A stretch of DNA of 64,000 bases from Turritopsis dohrnii. Its lineage: Eukaryota > Cnidaria > Hydrozoa > Anthoathecata > Oceaniidae. The stretch covers positions 2,170,001 through 2,234,000 of the forward strand of contig BQMF02000003.1 of the NCBI GenBank assembly GCA_027922465.2. Direction: 5' to 3'. Both the position numbers and the translations under genes were made by a program. The notes under the pieces were generated by a model. The model did not search any database and had not been told where the DNA came from. It saw nothing but the letters and a program-made list of their open reading frames with translations. Each line of letters starts with the position of its first letter. The first letter of the stretch is position 1. Of the stretch, positions 54,201 through 64,000 are shown in pieces.

Positions 54201-54689
54201 ACACTAAATCGCAGTGTAGTATTTTGCATGATTATTTAAAACTGGAGAGTAAAAGTGTTTCTGGGCTGTAAATATTTATATTTTTAGCATGGAAATATTG
54301 TTACTCTCAAGTGGCTAATTGTAGGTGTGGATGTGGGGTTAGTAGCAGAGGGGATAGAAACAGTGTTAAATGTTTAATTTTGGGGGAGGGTCCACAATAA
54401 TATGAGAGATTTGATAAACAATGGCAACGTTTAATCTTATTTGTTTTGTGTTTTAATGTAATTCCATTTTAAAGTCCAAAAAATAAAAGGTCACACTCAC
54501 CCATCCTACAATTCGTCATTTGAGACTAAGTAGTTATTTATGTTTTAACTTTTTGCCAGAACGTTATACATTCCTGTATGCTAACAAAACAAAAAAGAGA
54601 ATTCATAAGATCATTTATATGGAAAAACGGACACAGTGTTATTGATTAATTTTGAACCATTTTATTTGTCCATTCTTTTCATGAAAGTT

Positions 54690-55967
54690 TCAATGTGTGT
54701 TTGTGACTCTGTCCAGTTGCCAATCAATTGAACCTTCTGGTGAACAAAAGAACTCTTTGAAACTGTCACGAATGAGTTTTGCCTGTACAGTGTAATTATT
54801 AGATCCAATGTTAGTGAGTGGTTGCAATCCATTACTAGCTTCATCACGCCAATCACCAGAGCGTACGCCACTTGAAGTATCGGTATCAACAAAATTTGCT
54901 GGACAGTAACTGTTGTGGTTGTGTTTCATTAAAAAGTTGTGCAATGCAACACATGCTTTCGTGATCGCTGTAACTGTTGGTATTGAAGCAATAATAGAGC
55001 GCCTGAAAATTCTAAACCTTGCTGCCATAATTCCAAAAGCATTTTCTATCACACGCCTTGATCTTGATAACCTATAGTTGAATATCAGCTTTGAGAGGGT
55101 TAAATTTACACCTGGATATGGTTTCATCATGTGCGGCTTTAAACTGAATGCGTCATCAGCTACAAAGACGTACGGAAGATTGCAATCCAAGTTTTCATGA
55201 ATTCGAGATGGAGAAGGGATATTCAATTTATTATTTTGAATAGCATAACCAAGGTGACTGTTATTATAAACCGAACCATCACTTTGACGGCCAGAATCGC
55301 CGATATCAACCAAAATGAATTCATAGCGAGCATTGCAAATTGCCAAAAGTACAATACTGTGGGATTTCTTGTAATTAAAGAAAGTCGAGCCAGATTTGTG
55401 CGGAGCTTGCATAACAATATGCTTCCCATCCAGTGCTCCTAAGCAGTGAGGAAAGTTCCATTTTTCTTCAAATTCTATAGAAATAGTCCTCCACGCTTCT
55501 TCGGTGTTTGGGGCAGAAAGGTAGCCAAGGTTAGATAATGCCATCCATATTGCATTACATGTCTCATGTATAATATTAGATACTGCAGCTGGACTGACAC
55601 GATAGCTGGCAGCTATAGTTGCTTGCGCGTCTCCAGTAGCACAGTATCTCAGTGTGATAGCTAATCTCTCCTCAGGTTTAATTGCGTTTCGCATTTGAGT
55701 GTCTTGCTTAACAATCATTGGAGCTACAATTCGTAGAAGATTTTCAAAGACAGCAGGAGACATACGAAAACACCGGAAAAAATATTCTGAGTCGTGTAAT
55801 AACATTTGACGTACAAGCATATGGAATTCGCCCTTCTGTTCACGCTCTTGGTAAATCAGACGTACCCACATTCTCTTTTGTTCTGCTTTTATTTTCTTCT
55901 CATACTTAATCAGGAGCAACAACCTCGTTAATATTAATTTTCTATACAGAAGAGCCTTGCACTTCAT
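54690..55967 (-). CDS. Harbinger-type DDE nuclease (HARBI1-like transposase)
   Basis: 425 residues, one exon, ATG at 55967. N-terminal helices include EYFFRCFRMSPAVFENLLRI and ERLAITLRYCATGDAQATIA, the usual helix-turn-helix-like start of the family. The DDE_Tnp_4 core has D180 in CLGALDGKHI, an acidic cluster around 221-230 (VDIGDSGRQSDG), D271/D272 in VADDAFSL, and E308 in RRVIENAFGIM. All expected acidic residues are present and the frame is unbroken, so it may be active. AATAAA on this strand is at 54666-54661, 24 bp past the stop. Confidence 0.92.
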   Translation of the reverse strand: MKCKALLYRKLILTRLLLLIKYEKKIKAEQKRMWVRLIYQEREQKGEFHMLVRQMLLHDSEYFFRCFRMSPAVFENLLRIVAPMIVKQDTQMRNAIKPEERLAITLRYCATGDAQATIAASYRVSPAAVSNIIHETCNAIWMALSNLGYLSAPNTEEAWRTISIEFEEKWNFPHCLGALDGKHIVMQAPHKSGSTFFNYKKSHSIVLLAICNARYEFILVDIGDSGRQSDGSVYNNSHLGYAIQNNKLNIPSPSRIHENLDCNLPYVFVADDAFSLKPHMMKPYPGVNLTLSKLIFNYRLSRSRRVIENAFGIMAARFRIFRRSIIASIPTVTAITKACVALHNFLMKHNHNSYCPANFVDTDTSSGVRSGDWRDEASNGLQPLTNIGSNNYTVQAKLIRDSFKEFFCSPEGSIDWQLDRVTNTH

Positions 55968-56093
55968 GTTTGTTTACATAAGAAATGGCGCCTTTTTTCG
56001 TCAGTGTGTAAATTAAAAATGAAAATTCGACGCGAAAATTTTCGATCGAAAATATCTATTCGATCGAAAAATTTCGACGTGTGTAAATCCACC

Positions 56094-56875
56094 TTGTCAA
56101 CAATTTTTGATATTTTTGTCTTAACGCTTAAAACATAATTGTTCGAATGAGTTACGTCAATTCCTCTAGGAGACAAAAACATTCAAATAATGAAAAAATG
56201 GTGATATTGGTTCGCGAAGATGAGTCTTCTGACGTTGTAATTTAGGACCAACAATGAGTAAGAGGTGTTCGTTCCGTTCTGGTGACATTCTCATAAAGCG
56301 AAAAAAGTATTCATGGTCGAACAGTTCTAGTTCCTTTGTCAGTAATTCAAAAAAATCATGAACTCTTTCTTTCTTGATGCAACTTTCTCACCCAGAATCT
56401 TTTCGCTTTTCTTTTCTTGTAAATATCGTCATACAGAATTGCTATTGAAATTGTCAAAGTCTTTTGCTGCTTGCTGAAGATATTTTTATTATGATGCTTT
56501 TGATATCTGTATTAAAACAGTTTAGATCAAGATTTTTGATATCTATTTTATTGGTTATATTCACAGTCTATATATTTTTGTCATTTTACAAAGAAATACA
56601 AATTTAAGCTCGATTCTCAATTTTTGACTCTAGTAGTGATTTCAGCATCAGATTGTTTTATTTATATTTATATTTTAAGCCAAATCCCAGGCAAGTGTTT
56701 TTTACAAAATTTTCTCACCAATAAAAGGGTATAGCTACTTGAAATAATTCGATCTTAAATTTTGAGGCACTTTTTCACTGTACCTTGTTCATGATTTTGA
56801 AACCTGCTCGAAGTAGTTGGTCAAAAGCTCGTGGCTTTTAAAGCACTGGAAAAGAATTCAATGACTGACTATATT
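56094..56875. other. Spacer between Harbinger and the fold-back element
   Basis: No gene recognised. The frame at 56831-57049 is an artefact of the CAAATGTAGTAA repeats that follow. Confidence 0.5.
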
Positions 56876-58403
56876 TGTTACATCGTCAAATGTAATAACT
56901 TCGTCAAATGTAGTAACTCCATCAAATGTAGTAACTCCGTCAAATGTAGTAAATTTTCTACGACAAATGTACTAACTCCGTTAAATGTAGTAAAAATCTC
57001 CGTCAAATGTAGTAACGCTAAATGTAGCAAAAATCTACGACAAATGTAGTAAACCTACGACAAATGTTGTAAACACCTTTAAGTTTGGAATGAGCCGTAA
57101 TTAGGCCAAACACGTGAAGGTCTTCACAAGATAACTTTTCTAGGGCTATCAGGTGGCCTCAAAATTGAAACCAAAATCGCGCATGCGCAGTAAAACAGAC
57201 ACTATTATGAGGTGAATAAGCCGTAATTAGGAAAAACACATTAAGGTCTTTTCCAAGTAATTTTTCCAGTGCTATCAGGTGGCTGTGTAATAAGCCTGGA
57301 ATTTGCGGACGCACATTTACAGCCTGTTAGTACACGTAAAATCAGTCATAATTAGGTAAAACACATGAACGTCTTCACCAAGTAACTTTTCAAGGGCTAT
57401 CAGGTGGCGATATCAAAAAACCAAAAATCGCGAGGTAAATGAGCCATAATTTTACTTCTGCAGGTACGCATAATTGGCATCTTTTATGTTATTATCCTTC
57501 ACAGTGTGAATAACTTATTCTTTAACGAAACAACGTGGCGCCAATAATAAACTGGTATGACGTGGGATTAAGTCATTTCTTATGCTCTAGTGAAACACCA
57601 CGGTTCAAAGGTTGAAAAAAGAAAAAATTCAAAAGATTCAAGAATGGTACCAGTATACGTGAAAACTTGTTTTTTTGAAAGTAAATGTTAAGAAGAACTG
57701 ACATATGCTTTTAGTGAAGATTTCCATTCCGCAAAAAAAATATTACGCAACACAATAATGGAAAACAATAGCCTGAATTTGTAGAGTTTTAAAAGTTACC
57801 TGGTTCAGGCCTTCGAGCGTTTAACTTAGTATGACTCATTAACCTCATACAAGTATATTTCCACGGCGCATGCGCGATTTTTGGTTTTATTATATGGCTA
57901 CCTGATAGCCCTTGAACAGTTACTTGGTGAAGACGTTCATGTGAAGACGTTTTCATGTGTTTATGACTGATTTTACGTGTACTTACAGGCTGTAAATGTG
58001 CATCCACAAATTCCAGGCTTACTACACAGCCACCTGATAGCACTGAAAGAATTAGTTGGCGAAGACCTTAATGTGTTTTTCCTAATTACGGCTCATTCAG
58101 CTCATATTAGCGTCTTTTTTACTGCGCATGCGCGATTTTGGTTTTAATTATGGGGCCACCTGATAACCCTAGAAAAGTTACCTGGTGAAGACCTTAAAGG
58201 TGTTTACTACATTTGTTGTAGGTTTACTACATTTGACGGAGTTACTACATTTGTCATAGATTTTTACTACATTTAGCGTTACTACATTTGACGGAGATTT
58301 TTACTACATTTAGCGTTACTACATTTGACGGAGATTTTTACTAGCTACATTTAACGGAGTTACTACATTTGTCGTAGAAAATTTACTTCATTTGACAGAG
58401 TTA

Positions 58404-59335
58404 CCTTATCGGACAAAACTTAGTCGGACAAAAGTGACTAAATTTTTTGGAAGTGACTAAAATTTTGTCCGACTAATAATTTTGTCCGACTAAACTTTTG
58501 TCCGACTAATTATTATGTCCGACTAAATATTTGGTCCAAATCATTTTTTTCAGAATTTTTCTTCTTATCAGTTTAATTACAAAATTTTAAATATTTATAA
58601 TTTCTTTATGATTTTTCTTTTTGCTCACCAACGAATACAATATTTTTTACATGACTTAGTGATAAATAAACAATTTCTAAAGTGGTAAAATGTTTTGATA
58701 AATAACATAAACGCTCGTTTTCATGATGTTCATTGTTTATTCTCGACCCTTTCGTAAACAGATTGAACCTTTTTAATAGCCTCGCTTATTCCAGGAAGGA
58801 ATCCACAGGAAAAGAGAAAAGCACCGGTAATAACAGAAACTTCCGATGAAAGTGATAGCGAGGTAGTTCAAAAGAAAATGAAGAAGACAGTCATAATGGA
58901 AGAAACGCCTGAAGCCAATGCAGGAACCAAAATAGATTTTTATACTGATCAGAAATAAGACATTGAAATTGAAAAATAAAATTATACTACAACCCTTTGG
59001 ATTTTTTTCCGACGACAAAATTGTACCGTCGTGGTATGATGATTTTGTTGGGCATATGTTTTTCACGTCGGCAAAACTGTTAAATATGCCTTTCCCCTCG
59101 TTTTCCTATACATATCTAGAACTTAGGGTAATCGGCACACTCCCCGCACGCTTTTCGATAATCCTTATCGAAAATAAAGTAAGTTATGAAATTTTAGAAA
59201 CAGACCAAAATTTTAGTCGGACAATATTATTAGTCGGACAAAAGTGACTAAAATATTTGGAGGTGACTAAAATTTTGTCCGACTAATATTTTCGTCCGAC
59301 TAAAATTTTGTCCGACTAAGTTTTGTCCGATAAGG
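58404..59335. mobile_element. Third pogo-like element, 932 bp, nested
   Basis: Inverted ends CCTTATCGGACAAAACTTAG, flanked by TA (58402-58403, 59336-59337). The first nine bases are the same as those of the intact pogo-like element at 15115-18266. Subterminal TTTTGTCCGACTAA and AGTGACTAAA units are repeated near both ends. It has interrupted the fold-back element's arm, so it arrived later. It holds one short remnant frame. Confidence 0.85.
58773..58958 (+). pseudogene. Remnant C-terminal reading frame in the third pogo-like element
   Basis: About 60 codons open, including RKAPVITETSDESDSEVVQK and ending TKIDFYTDQK. The acidic/basic composition is like the tail of the HIRAN-like accessory protein, but no diagnostic HIRAN block is present, so the origin is uncertain. 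Confidence 0.35.
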
Positions 59336-59357
59336 TACTACATTTGACGGTGTAACA

Positions 59358-60087
59358 ATATTGTTTTGTGTTATTCAAAAGAACAAAAAAGAATGTCCTG
59401 ATTTTGTAGAGATTTCCTTTCGTTTCCAAGCAACGTAAATCGTATTTCATGACGAAAAGAATTAGAACCATTCACAAAAACAATTTCCAAACACATTTGT
59501 GTTTCGTCATTAGCTGCAATCTTGTTCAAATAACTTTTCATTATTTTTTTACCCACACTACTGGTGAGAACAGATAATGTAATAAACTGACGAACGTAAA
59601 GAATCAGAAAAAAAACATTGCGCATTTTGTAGAAGCAACAGAAGAAAAGGAAATTGATGAATATATTAATTCTAGCAAAATAATATCTATTCACTCTTGT
59701 ATTAACCCTATTCTTTCTTTTTCGAAGTTGATCTGCCGAAATGAACGCAAAATGATTTAACTAATTTTTCCAGGGGGTGAAAACAAGCAGGATGGCTTTG
59801 TGTGAAAAGAAAGAAAGAAATAGAACAATGGTATATTGTTTGGTCGCTTTTCATTGCTTTTCTAAAAGTATATTTGCTTTTTTGCATGTTTCCTAATGTT
59901 TATTATAATGACCAAAAGGGGGGGGACTTTACCTTATTTTTACCCCATTGTACAATGAATTATAACTTGTTCACGAATTTTCTGTACTATATCCATTTTA
60001 TACAGATTTCTAGAGTTTCTGTTTGTTTGCCAAATAGCAAAAAGGTGAAACAATATTTACACTACAACAACAGAAAGAAACGTTGTG
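59358..60087. other. 5' flank of the GPCR gene
   Basis: No recognised element. A run of eight G at 59920-59927 within AT-rich sequence is the only oddity. Confidence 0.4.
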
Positions 60088-61371
60088 ATGGTTTCGACAA
60101 CACCATCATTAACAGGGATACAAAATATAACAAGTACGATATCATTGGTGACTAATAGCTCGGAAATTGGAGGGAATGATGGAGATGGTGATGGTGGAGG
60201 ATATGAATTCAGTTTCAATACGTTAGAGGAGATATGTGCAATATTCGACATAGCGAGTGCTAACTGTTCATGCGACATATTCCAATTCGCAGATTTTGGT
60301 GGAGTAGGGACAAGCTTTTGCAATTCGAACAACGAGGATCTTCATGTTCATTCAAAAACATTAGATCTTGCACTTGCTACTGTTACGACAGTGGCTTGTT
60401 TTATTGGTGTGTTCGGTAATTTACTTGTTGTAGCCGTCCGAAAGACAAAAGGTAAAAAAGCCACTCGACATCAGCACTTGGTAAATATTTTGGCTTTGTT
60501 TGATCTGTTGTTTGCGATTCTTAATTTCGTATACATATTGCCAACGTTTTGGACTCTACATTGGCTATATGGAGAAGCGAGTTGTAAAGTCCTTCAAAGT
60601 TCTATGTCACTTGGTGCGCTGCTAGCCGTTGGTATCATTCTTACCATCGCGATAGAGCGGTATATTGGAATAGTTCATCCACTCGTTAAGGTTTTAACGC
60701 TAAAGAAAATGTACATTATAATAGTGGCAAATGTTATACTAGGACTAGTGGCAGTCGTTATCCGAGTGAAAAATTTAACAGTCGATCAGAATTCCCAAAT
60801 ATGTGGGGAACATTGGGGCACAAGAGTTGATTCTGTCGCCTATAGTTGGGTTATTTTCTTTGCATATTTCATCGCACCAGTAGCAGCTATTTCAATATTA
60901 TATTACAAAATATTTCAATCTTTAAACCAAAGTATGTTGAGTTTGAAATCAAGCGTTAACTCGCATCAAAAGAACTTGAACACTCGACGGCTTCACGATA
61001 ACAGGCGAACCATGGTCACACTGCTTACCGTTCTCCTTGTATTTGTCTTGTTTACTTTACCTAATAAACTAAAATGGATTATCTTTGATACATTTGGCAC
61101 ACTAAATATCAAGACTAATGTTTATAATGCTATATATTACACAGGTGAAATGATGTATTCTTTCCACGTTGCAATCAACCCGATTGTGTACACGTTGGTC
61201 GACAAACGATTCAAACGCGAATTAAAGCGTGTCATCCTCACGAAATGTCTTCGAAGACACTCCCAAACATCACCTACTAATAGCCAGCGACCAGGTTTGT
61301 CCAATTATGGATATCCACTATCACCAAATTCAAATTCACATTGCGAAGAAACAAGACTACGGTTTCTTTGA
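60088..61371 (+). CDS. Class A (rhodopsin-like) G-protein-coupled receptor, peptide-receptor type
   Basis: 427 residues from ATG at 60088; single exon. The extracellular N-terminus (about 95 residues) has glycosylation sites NITS, NSSE, NCSC and a Gly/Asp stretch. Helix 1 holds FGNLLVV, helix 2 NILALFDLLFAI, helix 3 ends IAIERYIGIVHP (ERY in place of DRY), helix 7 ends NPIVYTLVDKRFKRELKR. Cysteines before helix 3 (EASCKVL) and in the second outer loop (SQICGEH) can pair. Helix 6 reads VFVLFTLPN, lacking the usual CWxP. The pattern fits neuropeptide-receptor-like class A proteins, abundant in cnidarians; the ligand cannot be named. AATAAA at 61443-61448, 72 bp past the stop. Confidence 0.93.
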   Translation: MVSTTPSLTGIQNITSTISLVTNSSEIGGNDGDGDGGGYEFSFNTLEEICAIFDIASANCSCDIFQFADFGGVGTSFCNSNNEDLHVHSKTLDLALATVTTVACFIGVFGNLLVVAVRKTKGKKATRHQHLVNILALFDLLFAILNFVYILPTFWTLHWLYGEASCKVLQSSMSLGALLAVGIILTIAIERYIGIVHPLVKVLTLKKMYIIIVANVILGLVAVVIRVKNLTVDQNSQICGEHWGTRVDSVAYSWVIFFAYFIAPVAAISILYYKIFQSLNQSMLSLKSSVNSHQKNLNTRRLHDNRRTMVTLLTVLLVFVLFTLPNKLKWIIFDTFGTLNIKTNVYNAIYYTGEMMYSFHVAINPIVYTLVDKRFKRELKRVILTKCLRRHSQTSPTNSQRPGLSNYGYPLSPNSNSHCEETRLRFL

Positions 61372-61604
61372 CAAAGCAAATAATTGACGTTTGTTCATCC
61401 ATTGTTATCTATTATTGCTGTTTTTCTGTTCCATAAGTTTCTAATAAAATTCAGTTCCATACATTTTGTTTTCTTTTTCCACGTTGCATTTATTTTTTAC
61501 TTTTTCTTCATCCAAATTGAAGAGGAGATTTGAAAAATGCCAGCAAATGCTACATCAATTAACAGTGCGGTAGACACGAAATAAATATTAGGGGGGCCAT
61601 ATTT

Positions 61605-61685
61605 TTAGTATCTAAGGAGGCCCTACCATGGTTAGGGCCGACGGGCTAGGAAAGTTTTTGGAATTTTTAGCCCTCTAGATTGACT
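61605..61685. repeat. Dispersed repeat phrase, second copy
   Basis: CCCTACCATGGTTAGGG and GGAAAGTTTTTGGAATTTTTAG match, with changes, the copy at 42395-42450. Confidence 0.5.
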
Positions 61686-61689
61686 AAAA

Positions 61690-62248
61690 CTGCCTTTCCG
61701 AAAATCAATTTTAAACAATAAGAAATCTATACTTGGCGTGAAATATTAGTGTATTTTCAAACAATAAGACTATCGTTTCGAGTTCAAATGAAGTACATGA
61801 GAAAAGTATTACGAAAGAATATGGAAAAAAGTAGTAAATGTTTTTTTGCCCATTTAAAATGGTTAAAGCACAAATCAATTGTGTGAGGATAAATTGATCC
61901 ACAAAAACAGACTGTGTCTAAACATTCGTCGCTTATAACAACTTCGTCCCCATATTCCCTTCTCCTTTTTGCTGTTGTTTCATCTGCACCAACCATCGTT
62001 TGCGTTTGTAGGTCTGCACGTATTTGACTGAGATTGTTTTCCATACGAAGATTGTGACAGTCGAGTGCTCACAATGTTTAAACAGGGTGTGGCCATAACT
62101 AATAGATCCTTCTCGAATTTCACTGTCTAATACCTACTTACCCATATTCGGTTGTTACTAATTTCATATCTTGATAATTCAGTAATTTTTACTTATTATT
62201 TCTATTCTACAGAACACAAGAAAAAGCGCTTAAGAAAAGCTATGTCAA
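61690..62248. other. Non-coding spacer
   Basis: Open frames here are short, overlapping and without domains. No other feature seen. Confidence 0.45.
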
Positions 62249-62312
62249 GGCGCCGTAGTGTAGTGGTTATCACTCTCAGAATTCATGCCAGGGTTCGATT
62301 CTTACTGTTGAA
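62249..62312 (+). repeat. tRNA-derived sequence (SINE head or tRNA pseudogene)
   Basis: GGCGCCGTAGTGTAGTGGTT carries a good internal A box (TAGTGTAGTGG), and AGGGTTCGATTC 35 nt later is a good B box. The stretch between lacks enough sequence for an anticodon stem and variable loop, and no complementary 3' acceptor strand follows, so a functional tRNA cannot be folded. The TAGTGTAGTGGTTATCAC start resembles Val/Glu-type tRNAs. Confidence 0.6.
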
Positions 62313-63199
62313 TTTTCATTTGTTGTCATTACCCTTCGTCGTTAATTTGACCATGCTACAACGTCAATGCAACGTTGTCTTCGATCGTTTGACCGTTGCA
62401 CAACGTCCGTACAACGTTTTTTTTTATCGTCGTTTAGACGTCGATAAAACGTCTTTGTACTTACTGGATTGGCTAAAACACGCAGTTTAAACAAAAATTC
62501 GGAAGCATTATGATGTTAAACGAAGTTTGGTATGTTCTTCAGTCGATCAGGTCCTAATTACTGACCGCTCGTGCTTGATGTCACATTCTCATCGAATTTT
62601 TTTTCGAAACAACATTTACCAAGTTCATCACGTAGTATGAATAGTTATATGATAATTCTTTTGCGAGACGGGGCAAAAAACAACGACGAACTTTTACGAT
62701 ACCCTTTTTTGGTCTTACGAGGTTTTACTCTACAATTCATGTTAATTGTTTAAACATGTTTAAACTCGATATGTTTTGCGGTCAAAAAATATGTGTAAAT
62801 TTCTACCTTTGCTATTGAAGGTAAAACAGAATCTATGAATATTTTGAAAGTTCTTTCTATACAAACAGTAGCCGATTCATGAATGGGTTTTAGCAGACCT
62901 TGAATCTATGTGTCCACATGAAAAGGACATGCGCTCCTATGAACGATTCATTCTATAATAATGTTTACAGACCAAAGGAGAATGAATTATTAATCGCGTG
63001 ATTACATTTTGAATTTTTATCAATCTTAAGAATTCAACTCCATACAAAGAACTAATTTCCAGGCCCTCTTCGTCTCTACTTGTCGTCCTGACATTAAAAA
63101 CAGAACTACATCCCAGGGTACGTGGTTGTGAATCATTCATTTTGCATGTTTATTGTTGACCGCCATACAGTTCTCTGAAAATCATTGCTACGATTAAAG
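62313..63199. other. Non-coding spacer before the last gene
   Basis: Contains a run of ACAACGTC-like phrases at about 62355-62455 (CAACGTCAATGCAACGT, CAACGTCCGTACAACGT). No gene. Confidence 0.4.
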
Positions 63200-63915
63200 A
63201 TGGCAGGCTGGTTGTCGTTTCTCTTGAGTTTTTCCTGTTACTACAGTTCGATAGTTATGTACGTTTCGTTCACTTTTCATCACTGATAAGACTCGATTCT
63301 TCCTCAGATGCCGTACAATAGAATTAACACTTAAATACTTATCAAAAATGAATCTCTATAAGTACTCGCGTTTGATTTTCTACGTATTCGACAAGATCGA
63401 CCACTTCATTGGTCCTTATTGTTTCTTAATATTTTTCAGATGCAGACAGTACACAGCGAAAGAAGTCACTGAAGTTTTCAAGAACTTTAACATCACAAGT
63501 TATTCTAAGCATGTGTTGCCACCAAAACAAGGTATTTATATTTATCCTTGATAATAGTGCTCGTAAATTTTCATAGAGCTATTTATATAATCGTATAAGA
63601 AAAAGCAACGGTGTACTTGAAGTTACATACCTGCATCGCAGATAATCATTAGCAAACTCCTTTATTCACAAATTTTGAATTTGTTGGTACGTTCTAGCAT
63701 CCAGTATGCTAAACATTTGCTGTTTCTGTTTTTAGATGGCAAACCACTATCTGTAGGAGTCTTGTTGTATGTGATATCGTTGGTTCACTTAAGACACAGG
63801 GTATGTGATAATCTGCAAGATTAAATTATTTGTAGATTGTTATTCATCTTTATTCCAGGAGGATTTACAAAGTTTCGATCCGTACATAAATAGCTTAATA
63901 TGGAAATCTGTTTGA
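63200..63915 (+). CDS. Secreted protein start, possible Cys-loop receptor-like N-terminal region (partial or truncated)
   Basis: Four exons fit by phase: 63200-63258 (phase 2), 63440-63531 (phase 1), 63736-63800 (phase 0), 63859-63915. The product begins with a signal-like peptide (MAGWLSFLLSFSCYYSSIVI), then YTAKEVTEVFKNFNITSYSK, KPLSVGVLLYVISLVHLRHR, and ends DPYINSLIWKSV and a stop, 90 residues in all. The 'P-x-x-V-x-V-x-LYV-x-S/L' stretch and the following W resemble the first strands of Cys-loop (glycine/GABA/nicotinic-like) receptors, but similarity is weak. It is either a decayed receptor gene, the first exons of a longer gene spliced elsewhere past the window, or a small secreted protein. 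Confidence 0.4.
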
Positions 63916-64000
63916 AAAATTGCAAGATTTGTCCGATGAGATATTGATAATTCTAAGTGAATTTCGTTAGGGGAAGAGGTGCATACATAGTAATTTTGGA

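Larger units (their letters stand above)
52569..56093. mobile_element. Harbinger (PIF/Harbinger) transposon, apparently intact
   Basis: Terminal inverted repeats start GGTGGATTTACACACGTCGA and continue into nested CGATCGAAAATTTTCG-type units. Inside are a plus-strand MADF-BESS gene and a minus-strand DDE nuclease gene, facing each other tail to tail, the standard two-gene set of Harbinger. Both reading frames are open. No clean 3-bp target duplication is seen (TCT left, TTG right). A direct repeat TTAACGCTTAAAAC occurs outside both ends (52545-52558 and 56121-56134), so the true boundary could be slightly wider. Confidence 0.85.
56877..59355. mobile_element. Large fold-back (inverted-repeat) transposon with internal tandem units, split by a nested element
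   Basis: The left arm begins TTACATCGTCAAATGTA and has about ten copies of a CGTCAAATGTAGTAA unit (to about 57075), followed by three copies of a longer unit containing CTATCAGGTGGC (57108-57420). The right arm mirrors both (57790-58190 for the long units, 58200-58403 plus 59336-59355 for the short units). The loop is only a few hundred bases with no coding frame. A pogo-like element sits in the right arm at a TA. Confidence 0.75.

Noticed and set aside
56831..57049. Frame rich in NSVKCSN as a coding repeat
   Set aside because: Translation of the CGTCAAATGTAGTAA arm of the fold-back element; the mirrored arm has no equivalent frame.
60085..60087. GPCR start at 60085
   Set aside because: The codon is GTG; the ATG follows immediately at 60088.

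Overview
This window is nuclear DNA from an animal, most likely a cnidarian and possibly a hydrozoan. That assignment is an inference from very AT-rich DNA with canonical GT/AG introns, a FEZF-type zinc-finger gene, a peptide-type GPCR, an SLC49 transporter cluster, and a dense load of pogo/Tigger, Harbinger, Kolobok-like and LINE sequences. No bacterial or viral genome features are present. Codon starts and exon joins below were worked out by eye from reading frame and splice consensus, without transcripts.

Layout. (1) 1-1.4 kb: a decayed LINE on the minus strand (SGNH tail, endonuclease, linker, start of the reverse transcriptase) with a small internal inversion. (2) 8.1-30.2 kb: five intronless genes, all on the minus strand, for SLC49/FLVCR-like 12-helix transporters. 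The two left-most are separated from the three right-most by about 9 kb holding two pogo/Tigger-type transposons and a MITE. (3) 31.7-34.1 kb: a dispersed repeat copy and a broken PIN-like repeat gene beside 100-bp inverted arms. (4) 37.0-46.4 kb: a plus-strand gene of at least 16 exons for a secreted Gly/His-rich, acidic-repeat and Ala-rich helical protein. Every intron is phase 1 and several exons are only 18-21 nt. A 4-kb Kolobok-like element sits in one intron. (5) 47.2-48.4 kb: a two-exon fezf-like gene on the minus strand starting with a SNAG repressor motif. (6) 52.6-56.1 kb: an apparently intact Harbinger transposon with a three-exon MADF-BESS gene and a DDE nuclease gene. (7) 56.9-59.4 kb: a large fold-back element invaded by a third pogo-like element. 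(8) 60.1-61.4 kb: a single-exon class A GPCR. (9) 62.2 kb: a tRNA-derived fragment, and 63.2-63.9 kb: the first exons of a possible Cys-loop receptor-like gene.

The two most novel-looking items are the all-phase-1 micro-exon gene, whose exon boundaries track four copies of a helical repeat, and the pogo-type transposons that pair a minus-strand DDD transposase with a plus-strand HIRAN-like gene. The same divergent pairing appears in one intact-looking element and one relic. The transporter array looks like a lineage-specific expansion with recent sequence exchange between its last two members.
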